A stretch of 19,999 nucleotides of DNA, taken from the NCBI GenBank assembly GCA_036939755.1, contig JALLAZ010000182.1, forward strand, positions 1-19,999, given 5' to 3'. Positions 1 to 6,921 of this stretch are shown one piece after another. The stretch's first letter is position 1. The number at the start of each line of letters is the position of its first letter. The DNA is from Stephanodiscus triporus. Lineage: Eukaryota > Bacillariophyta > Thalassiosirophyceae > Thalassiosirales > Thalassiosiraceae. Under the pieces are notes generated by a model. The model did no database searches. It had not been told where the DNA came from and saw nothing but the letters and a program-made list of their open reading frames with translations. Position numbers and translations under genes: made by a program.

Positions 1-560
1 CATCCCTCCACGCGAACCTCGTTTTCCGAAAGCAGACGTGGCTCCCAACGCGGATCAATGCCGACCCACAACAGCTGTGTTTGGCGCATGGCTGAGCGGC
101 CACGCTGGGACTCGGTCATCCCCACAACCTTGATGACCCAACCAAATTGGGAATCTAAAGCAAAGCCACGAGACTCGACTACATCTAAAACAGGGTCGAG
201 GAGATGCCCCTTTTTGCGCGCTGATGCAATGCACGGCTTGGCATTGCATTCACTCCGCTTATGACTGCCAAAAACCTTCCCCCCCACATCATCATCTTCT
301 CCCCCCTCATCTTGCACAGCCGCTGTGTCCTCCACCTTCCCCCCCTCCTCCACTTTCTCCCCCTCCCCCACCTCCCTAGTGTCCTCCCCCACTGCCATCC
401 CGCCCCCCTCTGCCCCCTCCTTCATGGCCAGGTAGACAACATCGCCGGGCAGAAGCGGAAGGCGCGGAGGATGCCAATCCTTGCACATGAGGCAGTGCCC
501 CTTCCCATGGACATTGCTATTCATGGGGAAGGTGCATGTTCTGCACTTGTAAAGCATCAT
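1..560 (-). CDS. Partial hypothetical protein with CxxC...CxxC N-terminus (runs off window)
   Basis: On the minus strand a reading frame begins with two consecutive ATG codons at 560 and 557, has an in-frame TAG just upstream at 572-570, and stays open for 186 codons to the window edge, so the 3' part is missing. The N-terminus has C6, C9, C23 and C26 (CxxC, 13 residues, CxxC), the spacing of a small zinc-binding knuckle. Residues 45-95 are a Gly/Glu/Asp-rich low-complexity linker, which explains the C-rich plus strand at 280-420. The part after residue 95 is ordinary mixed sequence containing 'FGWVIKVVGMTESQRGRS' and 'LLWVGIDPRWEP'. I do not recognise the family; binding of zinc is inferred only from cysteine spacing. 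The overlapping plus-strand frame at 261-599 looks like its shadow. Confidence 0.5.
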   Translation of the reverse strand, partial: MMLYKCRTCTFPMNSNVHGKGHCLMCKDWHPPRLPLLPGDVVYLAMKEGAEGGGMAVGEDTREVGEGEKVEEGGKVEDTAAVQDEGGEDDDVGGKVFGSHKRSECNAKPCIASARKKGHLLDPVLDVVESRGFALDSQFGWVIKVVGMTESQRGRSAMRQTQLLWVGIDPRWEPRLLSENEVRVEG

Positions 561-895
561 GGTGATTACCTACACTCTCCGCGCTCTCTGAAACGGTGAC
601 ATACGAGTCTGACATACCGTTGGAAAGCTCATTTCAACGCGAAAACGAATATGCCATTCAAACGACTGACTGGCATAGAAATTAGTGAGAAAAGAGAGGT
701 GGGGATGTATCTACGATCCGCCTTTCTTGCAATTTCTTGTGCCGCATAATGCTTATGCAGTGTGTTATACGGTAATCTAATTTGGAACGATACAACCGAC
801 AAGGTTATGCTAAACAAAACCACTGGCAGGTATGGGGACTGCGACGTGGACATAGAGAGGCTCGTCGTATTGAAGGTTTCGTGTGGTGAGATTAA
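561..895. other. Intergenic, no supported gene
   Basis: AT-rich sequence between the 5' end of the minus-strand partial gene and the doubtful ORF at 896. It would contain the promoter of the partial gene. A minus-strand frame at 629-931 exists but has no recognisable domain or motif. I see no clear core promoter element. Confidence 0.4.
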
Positions 896-1282
896 ATGAC
901 TATCCTTGTGCCTAATGAGAGGAATGGACATGCCTCATTAAATTCATATGCAGTGGTGCAGCGCAATTTGATTCTATTAAGTAATACACAACTGGATAAT
1001 ATTAGGTCACCCAAGCGCTTACGAATGAGTGTGGACAACCCCTTTTATCAACTAGAGGGAAACCAAGATCTTAGTCCATTTTGTGTAGCATTCTCGCCCA
1101 CAAGTTCCACTAACGATGGTGATATTCATTCACCATGGTTGCAAAACGTGCAAGGCTGGAGTGCAAGTAATAATGTTGGTTTTACGACGAGCGTCTCCAA
1201 CTCTCCTAGAAGAGTCATCGACGCGCGAAAGGCGTTTGGGGGAGATTCCCAAAATATTCCCCATATTGTTCTCTTAAGTTAA
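896..1282 (+). CDS. Small hypothetical ORF, 128 aa, doubtful
   Basis: ATG at 896 is immediately preceded by an in-frame TAA (893-895), so the frame cannot extend upstream without an intron. The product is rich in Ser, Asn and Pro, contains 'SPKRLRMSVDNPFYQLEG' and 'SPRRVIDARKAFGGDS', and has no membrane segment or domain I recognise. Its TAA (1280-1282) overlaps the stop of the light-harvesting gene on the other strand (1279-1281). It may be a real small gene, a last exon, or an open stretch inside the 3' UTR region of the convergent gene. Residue composition is protein-like, but nothing else supports it. Confidence 0.3.
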   Translation: MTILVPNERNGHASLNSYAVVQRNLILLSNTQLDNIRSPKRLRMSVDNPFYQLEGNQDLSPFCVAFSPTSSTNDGDIHSPWLQNVQGWSASNNVGFTTSVSNSPRRVIDARKAFGGDSQNIPHIVLLS

Positions 1283-2016
1283 GAAGAGAGGTTCTCAAGG
1301 AGAGGAGTCGAGTTGACCAGCTCTTGGGCGACCTCCCCGGCGAAGGCAAGCATGGCGAGACGTCCGTTCTGGAGCTCCTTCAATTTGTATTCCGCCAGCT
1401 TCTCTGGCCCCGGATTGGTGTACAGGCCCGTCTCAAGAATCAAGGCATTTGCGCGCGTGCCCGGCTCCGTCTCCAGGAGGCGGACCGTCTCGAGGACGGC
1501 GATGACGCCGAAGGTCAGCCCCGTCCAGACGGGGTCGGTGTTGAAGACCTCGAGCGCGGTGCCGGTGGGGGCGAGAAAGTCGTCGCCGAAGGTGCCGTCG
1601 GCGGCGTACTTCTCGGGGAGGATCATGCCGAGGACGGCGAGCTGGGCGAATCGGCCGTGCATGATCTCCACCTCGCGGTAGCGTTGGAGCTCCTCCGGGG
1701 AGGCCTTGGCGGCGAATCCGGCGGGGTCGAAGAAACCGACGGGGGGGAGGTCGCCGATGAGGCCGGTGGGATTAGCCGTGGCTTTGAAGCTGATGTTCTT
1801 CGTGCCGCTCGACGCCGCCTTGACCGCCTTGACGGGGGCGGCCTTCTTCACGGGCGCGGCCTTCACTGGCGCGGCCTTCTTCACGGGGGCGGCCTTCGCC
1901 GGGGGCGCCTTGCTCACGGCGCGGGTGGCCATGAGGGAGGATGACGCGCGGTCGACGGAGGCGGGTGCGAAGGCGGCGGCGCCAGCGACGAGGGTGGAGA
2001 GGACGGCGAGCTTCAT
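1279..2016 (-). CDS. Fucoxanthin chlorophyll a/c-binding light-harvesting protein
   Basis: Binds chlorophyll a/c and fucoxanthin in the thylakoid membrane and passes excitation energy to the photosystems. The 245-residue protein starts at the ATG at 2016, chosen because it begins an ER-type signal (MKLAVLSTLVAGAAAFAPAS) followed by the diatom 'AAAF|AP' plastid-import cleavage motif at residues 13-18. An upstream in-frame ATG at 2127 would add 37 residues in front of that signal and is less likely. Helix 1 carries the pigment-binding motif E117-x-x-H120-G-R122 and helix 3 carries E214-x-x-N217-G-R219; 'PPVGFFDP' at 91-98 is typical of the family. A middle helix lies near 170-190. Oddly, residues 41-68, just after the transit region, consist of Ala/Pro/Val/Lys repeats. 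No intron seen. The subfamily (Lhcf, Lhcr or Lhcq) cannot be fixed by eye. Confidence 0.93.
   Translation of the reverse strand: MKLAVLSTLVAGAAAFAPASVDRASSSLMATRAVSKAPPAKAAPVKKAAPVKAAPVKKAAPVKAVKAASSGTKNISFKATANPTGLIGDLPPVGFFDPAGFAAKASPEELQRYREVEIMHGRFAQLAVLGMILPEKYAADGTFGDDFLAPTGTALEVFNTDPVWTGLTFGVIAVLETVRLLETEPGTRANALILETGLYTNPGPEKLAEYKLKELQNGRLAMLAFAGEVAQELVNSTPLLENLSS
1813..1896 (-). repeat. Ala-Lys-Pro-Val codon repeat in the light-harvesting gene
   Basis: Coding repeat for residues 41-68 of the light-harvesting protein. It has the pattern KAAPVK-KAAPVK-AAPVK-KAAPVK, an 11-residue period, and adds about nine lysines near the mature N-terminus. Visible in DNA as repeated GCGGCCTTCTTCACGGG-like units on the plus strand. 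Confidence 0.85.
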
Positions 2017-2438
2017 CTTGGTGGCGGAGGTGGTAAGGTGAGGTTGGATAGTGCGTTCTATTGGCAAATAGATGATAGGAGAGGAACTTGAGTGGGTTAG
2101 CGCGATGGAAAACAACAACTTGAACATGAATCTATCTTCTGTACGTCAGCTGTATTTAAGCTTCGTGGAGCTCGCAGTGAATCTACCAAATATCAAATAT
2201 CAACACTTCCTAGCGTCAACACGAAAACCAACGAAGCTCAAACCTCGATTTCGTTCCAGTCCGCTTTCCTTTTTTTTGTTTCCCGCCCTCTTCGAACCTT
2301 TCCTCCACGTGGAATATCACACGAACCCTCCACCCAAAAAAATTCTTCGCCAGGACAAAGACGACACATCATATCGTACGATAATACTCAACTTTACAAA
2401 CATGTCCAACGTTTCTCTACTCATATGAAGTGTCTAAG
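2017..2438. other. Head-to-head intergenic region (bidirectional promoter)
   Basis: 422 bases separate the start codons of the light-harvesting gene (-) and the J-domain gene (+), so both promoters must lie here. Overlapping frames (2072-2428) are weak and have no family resemblance. A T-rich tract at about 2268-2280 and an A-run at 2335-2342 are visible. Confidence 0.55.
2142..2160 (-). promoter_or_regulatory. Possible TATA-like element upstream of the light-harvesting gene
   Basis: Reading the minus strand, CTTAAATACAG at 2160-2150 lies about 140 nt upstream of the chosen ATG, followed directly by TGACGTA (2148-2142), which resembles a bZIP-type core. Position and composition fit a core promoter giving a roughly 110-nt leader, but this is inference from sequence alone. 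Confidence 0.25.
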
Positions 2439-3428
2439 ATGACGAGACGACCCAGACCCGGAAGCAGACGCTCCATCGATTTCCTACTCGTTGCATTATT
2501 CCTCATCAACGCATCCCTCACACCCATCCTGAAAAAAGAGTACATCTTCTGCCTTGCCGATGGAGATTCTCTGGAGGGAGACGAAGATTTCCTGGCAGAG
2601 ATCCTCGCCGAACAGGCTCGGGAGGACGAAGAGCTTGCTGGGATGGAAGCAGAGGTTAGAGAATACGAAGCCATGAAAGCGCGACAATATTCTTCCGGCG
2701 GCGGCGGCATGCCAGGTGGCGACAGAGGAGGCGCCGGCGGTCCCAAAATGAACAAAATGGGAGGAGGGGCATCCAGCTTCTCGAAGTTGGAGGACGATCT
2801 CAAGAAGAAGGAGGCCGAGAATGCCAAGAAGAAAGCCGCGCAAGAGGAAGAGATTGCGTTGCAGGAGGCAGAACGAATACGGCTGAAGCGCGAGGCGGAC
2901 TTTGAGGCGGAATTGAAGAAGATGGATGACGAACAACGAAAGAAGGCACAAAGGCAGAAAGCGAGAGATGCCAAGGTTGTCAGACGCGTACTGAAAGCTC
3001 ACAATGCGGGGAAACACTATGCAGTATTGGGAATACACAACCTCGAACTCCAGCTTGGGCCGTTGTACTTCTTCAACTTCTCGTTCGGACCGTGGACGAT
3101 ATTCCGAGTGAAGACGAAAGAAATAAAACGCGTCTATCGCAATTTGGCGCGTACCGTCCACCCCGATAAGAATAGAGACGGTCGGGCCGAGGAGGCATTT
3201 CACGCGCTCGAAACGTCGGCGGAGATATTAACGGACGAGAAAAAGCGATCCGATTACGATAAGCGCATTATTGCAACGAGGAGACGGAGGAACAAACGGG
3301 CCATGGAGAGCGCATTGTATGTGACTCAATTGGCTTGGTGCAGGAGCCTGTCGACTCTGCGGCTGATCAAACGTGTCTTGGGGCCCTTTTCGACTCCAAT
3401 ATTGGTAGTAACTGCCCTGATAATATAA
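2439..3428 (+). CDS. Membrane-associated J-domain (DnaJ/Hsp40) protein
   Basis: A co-chaperone that would stimulate Hsp70 ATPase activity, probably at the ER. The ATG at 2439 gives 329 residues. A hydrophobic signal or anchor lies at 12-29 (DFLLVALFLINASLTPI), followed by an acidic stretch, a Gly-rich linker (86-112), a charged coiled coil (115-190), a J domain (about 193-275) with an intact HPD at 241-243 in 'ARTVHPDKNRDGRAEEAF', an Arg/Lys-rich tail and a hydrophobic C-terminus at about 312-329. The J domain is odd: about 25 residues (roughly 199-223) containing 'LGPLYFFNFSFGPW' sit between 'HYAVLGI' and 'KTKEIKRVYRNLA', where most J domains have a short loop. The insert is in frame and lacks clear GT-AG borders, so I keep it as coding. 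No zinc-finger or client-binding domain is present, making it a class C (type III) J protein. Confidence 0.88.
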   Translation: MTRRPRPGSRRSIDFLLVALFLINASLTPILKKEYIFCLADGDSLEGDEDFLAEILAEQAREDEELAGMEAEVREYEAMKARQYSSGGGGMPGGDRGGAGGPKMNKMGGGASSFSKLEDDLKKKEAENAKKKAAQEEEIALQEAERIRLKREADFEAELKKMDDEQRKKAQRQKARDAKVVRRVLKAHNAGKHYAVLGIHNLELQLGPLYFFNFSFGPWTIFRVKTKEIKRVYRNLARTVHPDKNRDGRAEEAFHALETSAEILTDEKKRSDYDKRIIATRRRRNKRAMESALYVTQLAWCRSLSTLRLIKRVLGPFSTPILVVTALII

Positions 3429-4181
3429 TGAATCGATGTATATTGTAGGATTGTTTAGACACAAGAAACTCAACCCTTGTGCGTAATCTTAAAATGATGA
3501 GTACTGAATGTGGGGACAAAGGCAGCACCTCAAACGCTCACCGCTGATGCACTGAAAATGTAGATCCCATCCATTCTCTGTCTCCCTGTTGTTTTCATTT
3601 AGTTGCTGATATCTGTTAAAACCTAAAAGATTTCCATCGATTGAATGATTCATTCGTGTCTTGTGACAGCAAAGGGATTTGCCTCACTTGGGTAAGTCGA
3701 GTTTCATTCATATCTTAGAAAGAAGAGGAAAAGAGATGCCGTAATATAATTCACATGAGGTGACGTCCTAGGAGATGAAAAACAACTGTTGATTAATGAA
3801 CAATCCTCGTCATAGCATCAATAATAGTGGCTGCCTTGAATGGCCTTTAGCATATTGTGAGAGTGTCTGTTAGACGCCTTGTGACAATAAAATAACATGT
3901 GCGTGTTGTCGACACCCCAGATCCTCTTGCCACCATGTTGCAGTGTTCTTTTCTGGGTGCGTTTCAGGTCTACATCAGTGGATTCTCATCATTCTTATCT
4001 GCGATTTGACAGACGTCAAAAATCATCGTTTTTCGATGGTTTGGCTTTGTTCGTGCCATACGAATTCTTATTCTTGTGAGCTTTTTTTGGCGAACGAACC
4101 TGTACTACTAGAGAGAATAGAGGTATGTGACGTGCGACTCAGGCAAGTCGACCCACTAACCCATCGAGTAGTTCCGACAGG
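3429..4181. other. Intergenic region, no supported gene
   Basis: 753 bases of AT-rich sequence between two plus-strand genes. It should hold the 3' UTR of the J-domain gene and the promoter of the alpha-kinase gene. An AATAAAATAA stretch near 3886-3896 could be a polyadenylation signal but lies far from the J-domain stop. Short frames at 3897-4079 and 3943-4206 have no recognisable content. Confidence 0.5.
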
Positions 4182-6542
4182 ATGTCCTTTTCCCAAAAGC
4201 GGGTGAGATCGTCTTCCAGAGTGGCCACGAAATCCGCGAAACTGGCCAAGGGGGGGGCTACTGCAATTGACCTCACTGGCGATGACGACGTCGATTATGA
4301 TATTGCGAGGAAATGGGGGGTCAAATTTTCCGATGAGGATCCGAAAGTGCATTACTTCGATCCACACAATGGGCACGGCTCCCTAGGCGATCGTGATGGA
4401 TTTGAAGATTGCAATGCAAACGAAGGAAGTAGAGGGACGTCGCGATTGAACGACGAGCTAACACTACTTTCTACGCTACATGGACGAGCGAGACGAGAAT
4501 TACGTGACATTAGCAAACATGACTTCCAAACAGTCGTTCGGTACGGAACAAAGACAAGAACCTGGGGCAGAAATGGAATCCCGCGATGGAAGTTTGAGTT
4601 TGGCAATACAGTGTGCATTACAGACGACGAATGTCGTACAGAGATTACGTGTTACAAGAAGGCCATATCAATCGAGCCTGCGAAAATAACGAAACAAATG
4701 CAGGAAAACCGCGCTCGAGCATCTCGAATATTGAGAGATGATCCTCACCTTGTCACAACTCACTCGATCATCATCATCGACCAAAGTGCTTCAATGGGAA
4801 CTAGCGATGTCAACTGCTTCCGCTCGCGTTCTGATGCCGCGTATGGAACGTTGGCATTGGACTATATTGCGGAGCAGCTTTACCAGATGAATGATGAATT
4901 CTCCGTCGATGCTGTAACTATTATAGAGATGAACGACGCGAGTTCCTTATTCGTTGTGAAAGAGCCGCTTGACTGGATTCTCTTCAACAAAGTCCTTGAT
5001 CGCTTGTCTACTGCAAAACCGAAGTCTCATGGCAACTATTTAAAATCTCTGGAACAAGCAGAAAGACGAATTCGAATGGAACTTGAAACTCTTGATGACC
5101 TTGATGCCGATGACATTCCGGCATTCTTGCTTGTATTCATATCTGATGGCAAGCCTAGTGACTGTTTACCTCAGCACGAAGTCATGAGGCATAACGTAAT
5201 TGCTCGTCTTTCTCAAAAGCTCCAATCAAAGTTTACTGTCTTTGGTATGGGCATAGGGGCGTCCAATGCGGATTTTGATCAGCTGCGTTTGTTGGCAGAC
5301 ACCGCAGAACAATATGGCGCATGCGGTCGCTTCAGCCATGCTGGTCTGAATCCTGCCTGTCTCAGTACCTCCTTCAGCTTATTGGCCACATCGATGACAG
5401 CGACTAGGACTGATCTCCGTTCCACAACTGCGGGAGGGTGGGGGAGGCCTCGTGGGCGGGTTGACGGGAAACAAACCAAGACGGAGAAGATTTATCAAAT
5501 GAAGCAAAAAAACAATGATAATAGCGGTTTAGTCCCATTCCGGAGAGAAACTAGATTGGTGTCGAGACATGTTTATGATCCTAAAAACCCGTCCACCGTG
5601 TGGCCGATAGCTGATTTCTTCAACCCCAATTGTGCTGGTTTTGAGATTGAAAAGGATCCATTTGGAAAGGTAGGTACTTCGTTCCAGCAACTTTTTCTTG
5701 ACGAGGGAAGTTCTCACGTTCTCCTATTTATCTATGCAGGGAGCTGAACGACTGGCTTATATGTTTCACGAAATAAAGCCCAAGTCAACAGGGCGGGGAT
5801 GGGATAAAGTTGGGGGGTCAATGGTTGCCAAGGAGTCAAGGTTCAATGAAAATGAAGAATCCAAGGAAGCTTTCCATACCAGCTTTTGCCGCGTACAGAA
5901 CAAATCGAACGATCTAGCCAAATTGTTCAATCAAGCAGTTGAGAAAGCCCCATTATTACGGCCTTCAATAGATGAGGTATCATTGCCCCCACCCATCGTC
6001 TTCCTTGAATGCAGCGTTTACGAATACACAAATTTTCATGGTTTCAAGTGTGGAGTCTTAGGTGAGAAATGCCGTCTGCTTGTGATCAAATTTGCTCACA
6101 TTAAAGGCTCTTTCCTCATCCCGACGATGCATTCCGGATCAATCTCGCGAAAGTTGAGAAGTACCTCCGAGGAAAATTTACCAAATTTAACAGCAACAAC
6201 GGGTTTGTACTGAATAATCGTGATAGTGACGGAGATTCCATTTCTCTATCTATTGGTGTAGTCAAACTCACTGATTTTGTCCAAGCCTTCAGCCATTGGG
6301 TGTACGAGAGCACAGGCCACAGTTTGATTGTATGTGACCTTCAGGGAATATTGGATATGGAAGGCAGACGGCCAGTCTTTCGTCTGACGGATCCCGCCAT
6401 ATGCTCCAAGGGATCAAGCAGCATGAAATATCGCTATGGAAAGACCGATCTTGGCATGCGAGGGATCCGTGACTTTTGCTGCCGCCATACTTGCAACTCT
6501 GTCTGTAAAGCTCTTAATCTGCCAACGATGAGAGCAAAATAA
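4182..6542 (+). CDS. vWA-domain alpha-protein kinase (vwkA-like)
   Basis: A serine/threonine kinase of the atypical alpha-kinase (MHCK/eEF2K) family fused to a von Willebrand factor A domain, as in Dictyostelium vwkA. Three exons: 4182-5669, 5740-6061, 6154-6542; introns 5670-5739 (GTAGGT...GCAG, phase 0) and 6062-6153 (GTGAGA...AAAG, splitting a Val codon). The product has 732 residues. The N-terminus is basic then acidic, with a SUMO-interaction-like 'AIDLTGDDD' at 28-36. The vWA domain (about 195-405) has a MIDAS-type D200-Q-S-A-S204 and 'SDG' at 321-323. The alpha-kinase domain (about 485-727) has lysine K527 in 'MVAKES', 'FVQAFSHW' with H651, 'CDLQGI' with D665, 'LTDPAI' with D683, and the zinc module H715-T-C717-xxx-C721, completing H651. 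All catalytic and zinc positions appear intact. The intron choice is strongly supported because it restores the continuous kinase sequence 'VLVEKYLRGKFTKFNSNNGF'. Substrate unknown. Confidence 0.9.
5670..5739 (+). other. Intron 1 of the alpha-kinase gene
   Basis: Donor AAAG|GTAGGT and acceptor CTATGCAG|GGAGCT. Removing these 70 nt in phase 0 joins 'DPFGK' to 'GAERLAYMFHEI', the glycine-containing start of the kinase N-lobe; without it the frame ends at 5747. Confidence 0.85.
6062..6153 (+). other. Intron 2 of the alpha-kinase gene
   Basis: Donor TTAG|GTGAGA and acceptor CGCGAAAG|TTGAGAAG, 92 nt. Splicing makes the codon G|TT (Val) and joins 'NFHGFKCGVL' to 'VEKYLRGKFTKFN', which is the expected kinase core sequence. 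Read through, the frame would stop at 6213 before the catalytic Asp and zinc module. Confidence 0.85.
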
Positions 6543-6921
6543 TCTCGCCTCTCTGAGAGAAATTGATTGGAAGCAAGAAGTGAAAAGACAAAAGACATCA
6601 TTTGATGCTCGTTCTATGTTGGGCAAAACGGCCTCGGTCAGGCTCCAGCCCAATGACGCTCTCGAGAAATGGTATTAGAATATCACACCACAGTGCTTCC
6701 CCCCCATCTTGAATGAGTCCAATTTTTTGTCCATTCTTCACAAACGCACACCCGAAGGACAAGCTTGACCAGGAATAATTCACAAGATAGAGTGGCCTTC
6801 TGCGTGGTTATTGTGTGTGACGTACACGTTAATAGTAGCAGAAAAAGTTATGTTTACTTCACATACTAGAATCAACAAAACCCAGCTGGGGAGAGAGCAG
6901 ATAATCGCTTTGAGAGACAGT
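6543..6921. other. Convergent 3' intergenic region
   Basis: 379 bases between the stop codons of two converging genes, so mainly 3' UTR sequence for both. A minus-strand frame at 6598-6783 encodes a reasonable-looking peptide but has no ATG, and an in-frame stop lies just upstream. I see no gene here. Confidence 0.5.

Noticed and set aside
629..931. Minus-strand 100-codon frame with a hydrophobic stretch
   Set aside because: No recognisable family; Ser/Thr/Ile-rich composition of AT-rich non-coding DNA.
1324..1944. Plus-strand frames overlapping the light-harvesting gene (206 and 122 codons)
   Set aside because: Antisense shadows of a GC-rich coding region; the minus strand has pigment-binding motifs and a plastid signal.
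2072..2428. Plus-strand 118-codon frame upstream of the J-domain gene
   Set aside because: Lies across the divergent promoter and 5' leader of the light-harvesting gene and looks unlike a protein.
2430..2438. GTG start three codons upstream for the J-domain protein
   Set aside because: Nuclear eukaryotic genes normally start at ATG; the ATG at 2439 begins a plausible signal sequence.
5670..5747. Kinase-gene first exon read through to a stop at 5747 as a complete 521-residue protein
   Set aside because: A consensus intron lies here, and removing it continues into an alpha-kinase domain.
6598..6783. Minus-strand 61-codon frame between the kinase and RCC1 genes
   Set aside because: It begins with GTG, has no ATG, and an in-frame stop lies about nine codons upstream. 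I also found no way to join it to the RCC1/BTB gene, whose own stop is at 6922.
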